From positions 424 to 10,165 of the forward strand of contig DJEQ01000022.1 of the NCBI GenBank assembly GCA_002431355.1: a stretch of DNA of 9,742 nt, in the 5' to 3' direction. This document shows positions 1 through 6,328 of the stretch, piece after piece (position 1 is the first letter of the stretch; each line of letters starts with the position of its first letter). The notes below the pieces were generated by a model. That model saw only the letters and a program-made list of their open reading frames with translations. It made no database searches and was not told the DNA's origin. The stretch comes from Oribacterium sp. UBA5894. GTDB taxonomy: Bacteria > Bacillota > Clostridia > Lachnospirales > Lachnospiraceae. Position numbers and translations under genes: made by a program.

Positions 1-4
1 GTAA

Positions 5-38
5 CCCGTATGAACGAGCAACGCGACGTTCTTACGGG
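5..38 (+). other. Hairpin in the 5' leader of the symporter gene
   Basis: The sequence CCCGTA-T-GAACG at 5-16 pairs with CGTTC-T-TACGGG at 27-38. This gives a stem of 6 + 5 bp interrupted by one T/T mismatch, with a 10-nt loop. It ends 67 bases before the symporter start and has no following T-run, so it is not a simple terminator. It could be the 3' part of a leader element cut by the window edge, or chance. I could not match it to a named riboswitch. Confidence 0.3.
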
Positions 39-105
39 CTGACGGGCAACGAGACCTGGCCTTCTCCAAAGAAACATCACATCTTTCTTCTTAGGGGGTC
101 CTTGT

Positions 106-1470
106 ATGCTGTTATCACTTGTTCAGACGATCAATTCCTACCTGTCCGACTACGTGCTTGTCATCCTGCTGCTCGGTGTCGGGCTCTGGTACACGCTGAA
201 GACCGGCTTCGTGCAGCTTCGCTGCTTCGGCGAGGGAATGAAGAAAACCTTCGGAGAGCTGAGTCTTTTCGGCAAGAAGCATGAGGCCGGGATGTCGTCC
301 TTTCAGGCCCTTGCGACAGCGATTGCCGCGCAGGTCGGGACGGGCAATATCGTCGGCGCGAGTGGTGCGATTCTGACAGGTGGTCCGGGCGCAATCTTCT
401 GGATGTGGGTGATTGCCTTCTTCGGCATGGCGACGATTTACGCCGAGGCCGTGCTGGCACAGGAAACCCGCGTGGTGCGCGCCGATGGCAGCATTCATGG
501 CGGCCCGGTGTATTACATCACGACCGCATTCCATGGGGCCTTCGGAAAGTTCCTCGCGCACTTCTTCGCGATCGCCATCATCCTCGCGCTTGGCTTTTTC
601 GGCTGCATGGTGCAGTCAAACTCCATTGGCTCCACGATTCAGACCGCCTTCGGCATTCCATCCTGGGCCGTCGGCATTGCCCTCGTGCTCTTCTGCGGTG
701 CCATCTTCCTCGGCGATGTGAAGCGCCTCGCGGCCGTGACCGAAAAGGTTGTGCCGATCATGGCGCTCGTCTTTCTGCTCGGCGGCCTCTGCGTGCTGGT
801 CGTGCGCATCCAGTACCTCCCGGCCACCTTCGCCCTGATCTTCCGCTACGCCTTCCAGCCGCAGGCCATCATCGGCGGAGGCTTCGGCTATGCCCTGAAG
901 ACCGCGGTCAGTCAGGGTGCGAAGCGCGGCCTGTTCTCGAACGAGGCCGGTATGGGCTCGACCCCGCATGCGCATGCGCTCGCCAATGTCTCCTGCCCGC
1001 ACGAGCAGGGTGTGGTGGCGATGATCGGTGTATTTATTGACACCTATGTGGTGTTGACCCTGAACGCCCTCGTCATTATTTCAACGATGTATACCGGCGA
1101 TGGCGTGCTGGCAGGCGGTGTGATTCCAGAGACGATCGGCAAGGCAAATCTCGCGCAGACCGCCTTCGGCACCGTGTTCGGCGCGCGCTTCGGTGCGATG
1201 TTCGTCGCGGTCTGCCTCTTTTTCTTCGCCTTCTCGACGATCCTCAGCTGGAATCTCTTCGGAAAGATCAATGTCATCTGGCTGTTTGGTGACAAGGGCA
1301 GCCGTGCATATACGGTGATCGCGCTGGTATTTATTTTCCTCGGTACCCTTACGTCAAGCGACCTTGTATGGGAGCTTTCCGACATGTTTAACCAGCTCAT
1401 GGTCATTCCGAACGTGATCGCCCTGTTTGCACTGACCGGGATGGCGCTGAAGAATGCAAAGAAGTCATGA
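106..1470 (+). CDS. Sodium:alanine/glycine symporter (AGCS family)
   Basis: This 454-residue integral membrane protein should take up alanine, glycine or a similar small neutral amino acid together with Na+. Its length is typical of the AGCS (AlsT/DagA-type) family. Visible family landmarks are GTGNIVGASGAI at residues 78-89, followed by TGGPGAIFWMW at 91-101, and the signature GLFSNEAGMGSTPHAHA at 275-291. Many long hydrophobic segments run through the chain, for example around 17-28, 150-168, 186-203, 216-233 and 304-327. The ATG at 106 is preceded by AGGGGG at 93-98 with 7 bases between, a strong ribosome-binding site. It is the only + strand gene here, is transcribed convergently with the next gene, and is followed by two terminator-like hairpins. 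The family call is secure; the exact substrate cannot be read from the sequence. Confidence 0.93.
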   Translation: MLLSLVQTINSYLSDYVLVILLLGVGLWYTLKTGFVQLRCFGEGMKKTFGELSLFGKKHEAGMSSFQALATAIAAQVGTGNIVGASGAILTGGPGAIFWMWVIAFFGMATIYAEAVLAQETRVVRADGSIHGGPVYYITTAFHGAFGKFLAHFFAIAIILALGFFGCMVQSNSIGSTIQTAFGIPSWAVGIALVLFCGAIFLGDVKRLAAVTEKVVPIMALVFLLGGLCVLVVRIQYLPATFALIFRYAFQPQAIIGGGFGYALKTAVSQGAKRGLFSNEAGMGSTPHAHALANVSCPHEQGVVAMIGVFIDTYVVLTLNALVIISTMYTGDGVLAGGVIPETIGKANLAQTAFGTVFGARFGAMFVAVCLFFFAFSTILSWNLFGKINVIWLFGDKGSRAYTVIALVFIFLGTLTSSDLVWELSDMFNQLMVIPNVIALFALTGMALKNAKKS

Positions 1471-1558
1471 AGTGAGTTTCTGAAAAGCTTCCGGAGCAAG
1501 ACAGAAAATCATGGGCCGCGTTCATCGTCCGGTCAATCGCACAGACATGAGTATCTGG

Positions 1559-1587
1559 AAAGAGCAGGTGGGTATACTGCGCTTTTT
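1559..1587 (+). terminator. Weak intrinsic terminator after the symporter gene
   Basis: AAAGAGCAG at 1559-1567 pairs with CTGCGCTTT at 1577-1585 with one A/G mismatch and a 9-base loop. The T-run at 1583-1587 overlaps the stem end. It lies about 90 bases past the symporter stop codon. Its AGAGCAG arm resembles the arm of the stronger hairpin about 55 bases downstream, so the two may act in tandem. Confidence 0.4.
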
Positions 1588-1614
1588 GATCTGGATATCG
1601 TCAAGACGGCGTAT

Positions 1615-1655
1615 AAAAAGAGCAGGGGCGCTTACATCCTTCCCCTGCTCTTTTT
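1615..1655. terminator. Bidirectional intrinsic terminator between convergent genes
   Basis: A perfect 14-bp stem joins AAAAAGAGCAGGGG (1615-1628) and CCCCTGCTCTTTTT (1642-1655) around a 13-base loop. Both strands end in a run of five T, so it can stop the + strand symporter transcript and the - strand flavodoxin-operon transcript. It sits exactly between the two convergent genes, as expected for a shared terminator. Confidence 0.88.
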
Positions 1656-1717
1656 CCATGAAACCGCACAGATCTGGTATTCAATGCCTTCCCCTGTACG
1701 TCTGCTTCATCTCATTT

Positions 1718-2338
1718 TCAGCGAATAAAGTTCGTCCGGGTGCCCTTTTCTACATCCGGATGCTCGATGCCTGCCTTCCGACCGGCTTCGATGCACTTCA
1801 GCATCCACGCCATGTTCCGGGCAAGGTTTCGCATCGTCTGCATACCCTCAAGATCCTGCTCTGCCTCCCCTGGCACACGACCATGCGCAACATTCCAGTA
1901 GGTGGAAGGCACGGTCGGCATGTTGTTGATGCCGAAGTACTTCTGAAGCACATCGACCGAGGCCGTCGTACCGGCACGCCGTGCCACAGCGACCGCTGCG
2001 GCCGGTTTAAAGGCGAAGGCCGCACCGCTCGCATAAAAAGCGCGATCCAGCAGCGACTGAATGCGTCCACTCGGGTGCGCATAGTAGACTGGCGTCCCGA
2101 AAATGAAGCCGTCCGCCTCACGTGCCTTCTGGACGAAGGCATTGACCACATCATCGGTAAAGACACAGCCCGCCTCGGTGCACTGGCCACAGCCGATGCA
2201 GTCCCGAATCGGCTGCGCACCGATCTGGAAAATTTCATAGTCAATGCCTTCCTTTTTCAGCTGCTCCCCAATTTCTGTCAGGGCGCGGTTCGTATTGCCC
2301 TGCGCCTTCGGGCTTCCATTTAACATTAAAACCTTCAT
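1718..2338 (-). CDS. Flavodoxin-fold NAD(P)H-dependent oxidoreductase, iron-sulfur flavoprotein-like
   Basis: This 206-residue cytoplasmic protein belongs to the NADPH-dependent FMN reductase/WrbA-like flavodoxin-fold group. The N-terminal MKVLMLNGSPKAQGNT is a beta strand followed by the FMN-phosphate loop. FIFGTPVYYAHPSG at residues 78-91 is the second flavin-binding loop. The cysteines C47, C50, C53 and C58 form CX2CX2CX4C, which fits the compact cluster-binding motif known from archaeal and clostridial iron-sulfur flavoproteins (Isf). A [4Fe-4S] cluster is therefore plausible, but it is inferred. The ATG is preceded by AGGAGG with 6 bases between. It is the last gene of a - strand set, 13 bases after the deacylase gene, and ends at the shared terminator. 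The electron donor and acceptor are unknown. Confidence 0.85.
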   Translation of the reverse strand: MKVLMLNGSPKAQGNTNRALTEIGEQLKKEGIDYEIFQIGAQPIRDCIGCGQCTEAGCVFTDDVVNAFVQKAREADGFIFGTPVYYAHPSGRIQSLLDRAFYASGAAFAFKPAAAVAVARRAGTTASVDVLQKYFGINNMPTVPSTYWNVAHGRVPGEAEQDLEGMQTMRNLARNMAWMLKCIEAGRKAGIEHPDVEKGTRTNFIR

Positions 2339-2351
2339 CTGATTCCTCCTC

Positions 2352-2897
2352 TCATACCTCTCCTGTGAGCTTCACCACGCGATAATCATGGTGCACCGCC
2401 GCAAGGTACTTTCCAAACACATCGGCCGTCTTCAGCTTCAGCGACGAGGTATTCACGCATGGATGGCAGCCCACATACTCGCCCTTCAGTACGTCCTCAT
2501 CGACGAGCAGCTGTACGTGATTTTCCGTATCATTCATGAGGCCCATGATACTCACCGATCCTGGATGAATGTCCAGATACTCCACCATCTTCTCCTCCGG
2601 CGCGAAGCTCAGGCGTGCCGAGCCGATCTGATGCGACAGCTCCTTCGTTTTAAACACCTTGTCGCCCGGCATCATCAGAAGATAGAACTCCGTCTGCTGC
2701 CGATTGCATAAAAACAGGTTCTTGCAAATGAGGCAGTCCAGCACGGCATCGATCACCCCGCAGACCTCCATCGTCGTTGCCGGCGCATGGTCCGTCCGCT
2801 GATAGGCAATGCCCAGCGAATCCAGCAAGTCATATACCCGCATTTCCTTTGGTTCCCGCCCCTCAGCCGTGGCAGGGCGCCCATCGTGTAATTCCAT
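2352..2897 (-). CDS. YbaK/ProX-type aminoacyl-tRNA deacylase (PrdX-like)
   Basis: This 181-residue protein matches the free-standing prolyl-tRNA-synthetase-associated editing domain (ProX/PrdX). Members hydrolyse mischarged tRNA, typically Ala-tRNA(Pro), in trans. Seen in the sequence are the N-terminal RVYDLLDSLGI (20-30), the substrate-pocket region CKNLFLCN with the likely catalytic lysine K59, GSVSIMGLMND (113-123) and GCHPCVNTSSLKL (143-155), all in the family order. The 18 residues before RVYDLL include a GRP-x4-GR-x-PKE pattern that I recall from clostridial homologues, so the ATG at 2897 is kept. AGGAGA lies just upstream of it. It follows the HAD gene by 38 bases and precedes the flavodoxin gene by 13, so co-transcription is likely. 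PrdX is known beside the proline reductase genes in Stickland fermenters, but no prd gene is in this window. Confidence 0.88.
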   Translation of the reverse strand: MELHDGRPATAEGREPKEMRVYDLLDSLGIAYQRTDHAPATTMEVCGVIDAVLDCLICKNLFLCNRQQTEFYLLMMPGDKVFKTKELSHQIGSARLSFAPEEKMVEYLDIHPGSVSIMGLMNDTENHVQLLVDEDVLKGEYVGCHPCVNTSSLKLKTADVFGKYLAAVHHDYRVVKLTGEV

Positions 2898-2935
2898 AAT
2901 CTCTCCTATGTATATCTCCGCGCGGTCATCGTTTT

Positions 2936-3631
2936 CTACTTCCTTGCAGCTTCTGATGCCAAGGAAGGTTCAAGCAGCTCCGTATAGCTTTCAATCACGC
3001 GCGCGGCCCCAAGGCGAAGCAGTGCCTCCGGGTCGGCCGTTCCAGCCACCGCAATCACCTTCTTTGCACCTGCTGCCACCGCCGCTTGCACACCAGACTT
3101 CGCATCCTCGAACACCACACTGCGATGTATATCTGCATGGAGCTTTTCTGCCGCCCGAAGAAAAATATCCGGCGCAGGCTTTCCTGCGAAGCTGTGGTCA
3201 TTGTACGTCACCTGTGAAAGCGTAAACCAGCGGGCGAGGTCAATGTGGTCGAAATAAAATTCCACATTACCGATCGGGGACGAGGTCGCAATGCCGAGCT
3301 TCACACCGGCGGCCTTCAGTCGATCCAGAAGCTCTGGAAGCCCTGCACGAAGCCGATAAATGTCTGCATGTGAAGTGCAAATCTCTCGATACGTCCTTTC
3401 CTTTTCATCGACGAGCCGTGCGACCTCTTCCGCGCTCAGCGCTTCTCCCAGAAAGCGACGAATCGTCACATCCGCATGGATACCGTGAATATCACGGTCA
3501 AATTCTTCTTCCGTGAGATCCCGTCCGATGTGACGCTTCATAAACAAGCTCCACGCCTCATTGTGGTAGATCTCGTCGTTCACCATCGTCCCGTTGTAAT
3601 CGAAAATAACGGCTTCTGGATACTCGTTCAT
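2936..3631 (-). CDS. HAD-superfamily hydrolase (beta-phosphoglucomutase-like) with DxN motif I
   Basis: This 231-residue phosphatase- or phosphomutase-like protein is of HAD subfamily I with an alpha-helical cap. Motif I is FDYNGT with nucleophile D11; the usual second aspartate is N13. Motif II is ATSS at 115-118, motif III lysine is K151 in AGKPAPD, and motif IV is FEDAKSG at 174-180. An in-frame start exists 26 codons upstream at 3709, but I chose ATG 3631: GGAGG lies 6 bases before it and the protein then begins right at the first beta strand. It heads the set HAD, deacylase, flavodoxin. Related HAD proteins with FDFNGT-like motifs exist, so the N is probably a subfamily trait rather than damage. 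The substrate cannot be inferred, and a role unrelated to its neighbours is possible. Confidence 0.85.
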   Translation of the reverse strand: MNEYPEAVIFDYNGTMVNDEIYHNEAWSLFMKRHIGRDLTEEEFDRDIHGIHADVTIRRFLGEALSAEEVARLVDEKERTYREICTSHADIYRLRAGLPELLDRLKAAGVKLGIATSSPIGNVEFYFDHIDLARWFTLSQVTYNDHSFAGKPAPDIFLRAAEKLHADIHRSVVFEDAKSGVQAAVAAGAKKVIAVAGTADPEALLRLGAARVIESYTELLEPSLASEAARK

Positions 3632-3745
3632 CCAACACCTCCCGTATAGGTCCTGCACATCCAATTCCATGATTTCGCAGGAACGTATCACGCATTCCGC
3701 GCAGATCATCCAAGCTCACATTTCATCATTTCTCAGGGATCCATC

Positions 3746-3783
3746 AAAAAATCCCACGCAGGCAATGCGCGCCCACATGGGAT
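3746..3783 (-). terminator. Intrinsic terminator of the bL25/Ctc gene
   Basis: Read on the - strand, ATCCCATGTGGGC (3783-3771) pairs with GCCTGCGTGGGAT (3763-3751). The 13-bp stem includes three G-T wobbles and has a 7-base loop. It is followed at once by six T (- strand, 3751-3746). It lies about 140 bases beyond the bL25 stop codon and upstream of the HAD gene, so it separates the two transcription units and implies a separate HAD promoter between about 3745 and 3640. I could not pick a convincing promoter there. Confidence 0.75.
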
Positions 3784-3923
3784 ATTCTAGCAAATTCTCG
3801 ATGATAAAACTATAGCTTCTACATCGTATCGCACTCCGGTAGAACCGAGCTTCGATCGAGTTTTGATGAATCTACGTCAACAGTTTTCTCTCCGCTCGCT
3901 TCACGACGTATCAGCGTCACAGC

Positions 3924-4565
3924 TTACTTATTCTCCTTCGCTGCAAGTGCGGCAGCTTCCTTCGTCGCCGGTGTAACGACTTCCTTCTCTGCAGGTGCCT
4001 CCTCAATCACGTCCGCAGCCTTCACATGCTGATGCGCAGCGACATGAAGAACGGTATCCGTCAGCGGTGTCTTCATCTCAAGCTTGCCTTCCTTCGCAAT
4101 GTCGAGGTCTCCAACGGTGAGGTTGGTACCGATCGGATACTTCGATACATCAATGGTGATGTGATCTACAAGGTCCTTCGGATAGCCGACGAACTCGACC
4201 TCCTCACAGGTCTTCGTCAGGAAGCCCTGGGCCTTTTCAGCATTGACGAACTCAATGGCTGCCTTCGAATGAATCTTCTCGCCGCTGACGAGCTGCTGGA
4301 AGGTCACATCCACGTACTGATGCTTCATCGCATCGAAATCCACGCTCTTAATGAGAACGGTATAGTTTGTACCATCAACGGAAAGCTCTGCTTCCGAGCC
4401 GACATGATGGTCCTTAAAGAAGAGACCCAGCTCCTTCTGCGAAAGGATAATTGCGAGGGATTCCTTCATCTCCTTGCCGCTGATCGATCCTGTTGCATAG
4501 CCTTCTCTTCTAAGCTTCTTTCCCTTGACGCTCAGATCTCTTGTCTTCGCCTGTAATGTCTCCAT
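3924..4565 (-). CDS. rplY: Ribosomal protein bL25 / general stress protein Ctc family
   Basis: This 213-residue protein has the two-domain Ctc/TL5 layout. The N-terminal domain (about 1-90) normally binds 5S rRNA. The C-terminal beta domain (about 95-180) contains LVSGEKIHSKA and DLVDHITIDVSKYPIGTNL. A charged, alanine-rich tail (185-213) looks disordered. The start MxTLxAKxRDxSVKxKKLRREGY matches the diverged clostridial form of bL25, not the classical form with a conserved PAV-YG segment; here the residues after REGY are ATGSISGKEM. The ATG at 4565 is preceded by AGAGG with 7 bases between. An in-frame extension of 30 codons upstream is rejected because it looks unlike the family and has no better ribosome-binding site. 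It is monocistronic, with its own terminator downstream. The family is well supported; whether it still sits in the ribosome is less sure. Confidence 0.85.
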   Translation of the reverse strand: METLQAKTRDLSVKGKKLRREGYATGSISGKEMKESLAIILSQKELGLFFKDHHVGSEAELSVDGTNYTVLIKSVDFDAMKHQYVDVTFQQLVSGEKIHSKAAIEFVNAEKAQGFLTKTCEEVEFVGYPKDLVDHITIDVSKYPIGTNLTVGDLDIAKEGKLEMKTPLTDTVLHVAAHQHVKAADVIEEAPAEKEVVTPATKEAAALAAKENK

Positions 4566-4577
4566 AACGTACCTCTT

Positions 4578-4677
4578 TCTGTGGTTTCGCCACTCAGAAC
4601 TCGTAATCCCGCCTCGTGATTGAAGTGGGCAGAAACATCGTAACATCCCCGGCAAATTTCCCGCGAAAGATTTCTGC
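4578..4677 (-). other. Possible structured leader upstream of the bL25 gene
   Basis: On the - strand GCAGAAA (4677-4671) can pair with TTTCTGC (4635-4629) to close a domain of about 49 bases. A small hairpin GTGG-CGAAA-CCAC (4593-4581) then sits immediately before the ribosome-binding site of the bL25 gene. Leaders of ribosomal protein genes are often autoregulatory, but this one matches no leader I know and the pairings could be chance. Confidence 0.25.
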
Positions 4678-4746
4678 TCTTACAGGATGTAAGGCCAAGG
4701 TGATACGGTGCACAGACAACTATCTGTAACGCCCTTATGGTAGTCC

Positions 4747-4773
4747 TTTTTTCGGTGAAAGGTTCACCAAAAA
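4747..4773. repeat. Perfect AT-flanked hairpin in the non-coding block
   Basis: GGTGAA (4754-4759) pairs with TTCACC (4763-4768) around the 3-base loop AGG. The T-run at 4747-4752 can continue the stem with AAAAA at 4769-4773, leaving C4753 bulged. A T-run of seven follows about five bases later on the + strand. It has some terminator character on both strands, but no gene ends near it on the + strand. It is the first of several hairpins in the gap 4566-5286. Confidence 0.45.
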
Positions 4774-4862
4774 TGAATTTTTTTGGAGGGGCGTTTTCGG
4801 CTGTTTTTCAGCGGAGACTTCACAAATGCGACATAATTTCATATCCATAGTGTTGTTAAAGC

Positions 4863-4960
4863 AGTGGCGTGGGTGGCGGTGACCCCTGCGCAGTCAGTAC
4901 TTCAAGGCCGGAAAAATCGGATACTGTGCCTGTGGCACAGTTCTGAATACGTTCGCCACT
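4863..4960. other. Multi-stem palindromic region, possible structured RNA
   Basis: AGTGGCG (4863-4869) pairs perfectly with CGCCACT (4954-4960). Inside this closing stem are a perfect 7-bp hairpin with a triloop, CTGTGCC-TGT-GGCACAG (4924-4940), and a small hairpin CCGG-AAAAA-TCGG (4908-4920). The arrangement looks like a branched RNA fold and leads directly into two more hairpins. A weak + strand promoter, TTCACA (4819-4824) with TATCCA (4842-4847) at 17-base spacing, lies just upstream. I see no known RNA family in it, and the reading frames through it lack ribosome-binding sites. Confidence 0.4.
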
Positions 4961-4965
4961 TAGGC

Positions 4966-5009
4966 ATCACGGGGACCCCCGCGCCCTACGGGCGGCACTC
5001 CCCCGTGAT
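4966..5009. repeat. GC-rich two-tier hairpin
   Basis: ATCACGGGG (4966-4974) pairs perfectly with CCCCGTGAT (5001-5009). Inside it, CGCCC-TAC-GGGCG (4982-4994) forms a second tight hairpin. No T-run follows on either strand, so it is not an ordinary terminator. It lies 5 bases after the branched region on its left and 8 bases before the long inverted repeat on its right, which suggests one continuous structured element. Confidence 0.6.
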
Positions 5010-5017
5010 AAGTCACT

Positions 5018-5139
5018 CAAATGGGACCTTAAGTAGCACTAGGCCCTCTGCAATCGTGGAGTTTTCCTGATGAAAACTCCACGTTGACAGAGGGTGCCAA
5101 GGAAAAATTACTCCAAGTGCTACTAAAAGGTCCCATTTG
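5018..5139. repeat. Long nested inverted repeat (about 122 bases)
   Basis: Four stems nest in order. CAAATGGGACCT (5018-5029) pairs with AGGTCCCATTTG (5128-5139). AGTAGCACT (5032-5040) pairs with AGTGCTACT (5116-5124). CCCTCTG (5044-5050) pairs with CAGAGGG (5088-5094). GTGGAGTTTT (5056-5065) pairs with AAAACTCCAC (5073-5082), with a 7-base loop. All four are perfect, about 38 bp in total, with one larger one-sided internal loop at 5095-5115. No T-run follows on either strand, no target-site duplication is visible and no ribosome-binding site fits the reading frames through it. A structured RNA, a small non-autonomous mobile repeat or a 3' protective hairpin of the reductase transcript are all possible. 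Confidence 0.75.
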
Positions 5140-5216
5140 GATTTTATAACGGTCTTTCCGTATTTCTTTGCAGCGTTCCCTATGCCCCTGAGCCTCCCGG
5201 CTTCACCAGTCATCGT

Positions 5217-5298
5217 TCTAAGAAGTCAGATCCCAAGCGTTATCAATCATTACGCTCATTCGTTGTTCCTCTGCCGGTCCAGGAAGTCAGATGCCGAG
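5217..5298 (-). repeat. Imperfect 21-bp direct repeat of the reductase 3' end
   Basis: The last codons and stop of the reductase gene (5278-5298) recur 61 bases further on at 5217-5237, with 17 of 21 bases identical. On the - strand both copies read Leu-Gly-Ile-stop (CTCGGCATCTGA and CTTGGGATCTGA) and continue with CTTC. This may be the remnant of a local duplication. The rest of 5140-5286 holds nothing else that I recognise. Confidence 0.55.
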
Positions 5299-6231
5299 CT
5301 CTTCCAGCGTCTCGTCAAGTCTTGCTGTCTCGTCGTCACTGAGGGTCCAGTCCATGGAGTGGCAGTTTTCCACAACACGTTCGCGGTGCTGGGTTCCAAA
5401 CAGCGCGGTCGTCAGGAAGGACTTCTGGAGTGCCCAGTTTACGGCGATCTCCGAGAGTGGCACACCGCGCTTCGCGGAAATTTCATCCATCACCGCGAGC
5501 AGCTTCTGGGCCTTGCTCCAGCCCGGCTCCTTGAAGAACTGGTAGAAGCGGTTTCGGCTGTCCATCTTCTCATAGGTCTTCAGCTCCCGATAGCGTCCCG
5601 TGAGGAGGCCGCCGCTCAGTGTGCCGTAGCCCATCGTCGCCATGCCCTGTGCCTCCGCGTACTTCATCTCCTCCTCGTGCTCCCGCTCGAGCATGGAATA
5701 CTGCACCTGAATGAAGTCAATGTCGGCGTACTTCTCCGCTTCCTTCATCTGCGCGAGGCTGTGGTTGGAAAGGCCGAGGAAGCGCACCTTTCCGGCCTTC
5801 TTCAGCTCCATCATCGCGCCGAGCGTCTCCGCCGGTTCCGCATCGTCCTGTGGCCAGTGCAGGATGTAGAGGTCAATGTAATCGGTCCGAAGATTTCGGA
5901 GCGAGGCGTCGCACTGTGCGAGAATGTGGTCGCGCTTTCCACAGTGTACATACTGGCCGTTTATGAAGTCATTGCCGCACTTCGTCGAAATGATCACATC
6001 CTTTCGAACGCCCATCTTCTCGAGCGTTTCTCCGAGAATCCGCTCCGCAGCACCGGCGTTGTAGGCCGGGGCGGTATCGTAAATCGTGATTCCCTGCTCC
6101 ACCGCGGCTCTGATCGCATCCGTCTTTGTCTCCTCCGGATTTGCATCCCAGCCTGCACCGCCGATGCCCCAGGTTCCGAGACACAGCTCTGAAACCTCCA
6201 GTCCTGTTTTTCCAAATGATTTGTATCGCAT
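5287..6231 (-). CDS. Aldo/keto reductase
   Basis: This 314-residue cytoplasmic NAD(P)H-dependent oxidoreductase has a (beta/alpha)8 barrel and reduces aldehydes or ketones. The catalytic tetrad of the family is complete: D52 and Y57 in YDTAPAYN, K84 in STKCG and H125 in YILHWP. The opening RYKSFGKTGLEVSELCLGTWGIGG and the loops GLSNHS and QVQYSMLERE are typical of the bacterial YajO/IolS-like group. The length is normal and the gene is intact. AGGAGG lies 7 bases before the ATG at 6231. It is the last gene of the set DUF1284, HicB-like, reductase, about 97 bases after the HicB-like gene. There is no clear terminator downstream; the first strong structure is the long inverted repeat about 150 bases beyond. 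The substrate is not predictable. Confidence 0.93.
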   Translation of the reverse strand: MRYKSFGKTGLEVSELCLGTWGIGGAGWDANPEETKTDAIRAAVEQGITIYDTAPAYNAGAAERILGETLEKMGVRKDVIISTKCGNDFINGQYVHCGKRDHILAQCDASLRNLRTDYIDLYILHWPQDDAEPAETLGAMMELKKAGKVRFLGLSNHSLAQMKEAEKYADIDFIQVQYSMLEREHEEEMKYAEAQGMATMGYGTLSGGLLTGRYRELKTYEKMDSRNRFYQFFKEPGWSKAQKLLAVMDEISAKRGVPLSEIAVNWALQKSFLTTALFGTQHRERVVENCHSMDWTLSDDETARLDETLEELGI

Positions 6232-6328
6232 CCTGCTGCCTCCTTTATCTATACATCAGCATAGTCACGTATGCTTCTCTCGTCGCCGTCGGATCTGCCT
6301 CCTTCGGTATTCTCAGCTGTGCCACGCA

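Noticed and set aside
1511..2323. 270-codon open frame on the + strand
   Set aside because: It lies antisense to the flavodoxin-fold gene, spans the bidirectional terminator, and its product resembles no protein family. It is a shadow of the GC-rich - strand gene.
4864..5070. 68-codon GTG-start frame on the + strand
   Set aside because: No ribosome-binding site, and it runs through three hairpins; no recognisable domain.
5067..5073. CTGATGA, resembling the core of a hammerhead ribozyme
   Set aside because: The seven bases are mostly the loop of the inner hairpin. No second stem followed by GAAA lies at the required place, so a hammerhead fold is not supported.
5018..5139. Insertion sequence or MITE with target-site duplication
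   Set aside because: The outer arms are good inverted repeats, but the bases on either side show no direct duplication and there is no transposase, so I report only an inverted repeat.
5013..5213. 66-codon frame on the - strand through the long inverted repeat
   Set aside because: No ribosome-binding site precedes the ATG, and most of the product is encoded by the two arms of the hairpin. I treat the region as non-coding structure.
5137..6192. 351-codon open frame on the + strand
   Set aside because: It is antisense to the intact aldo/keto reductase with its complete catalytic tetrad; composition is Leu/Arg/His rich as in shadow frames.
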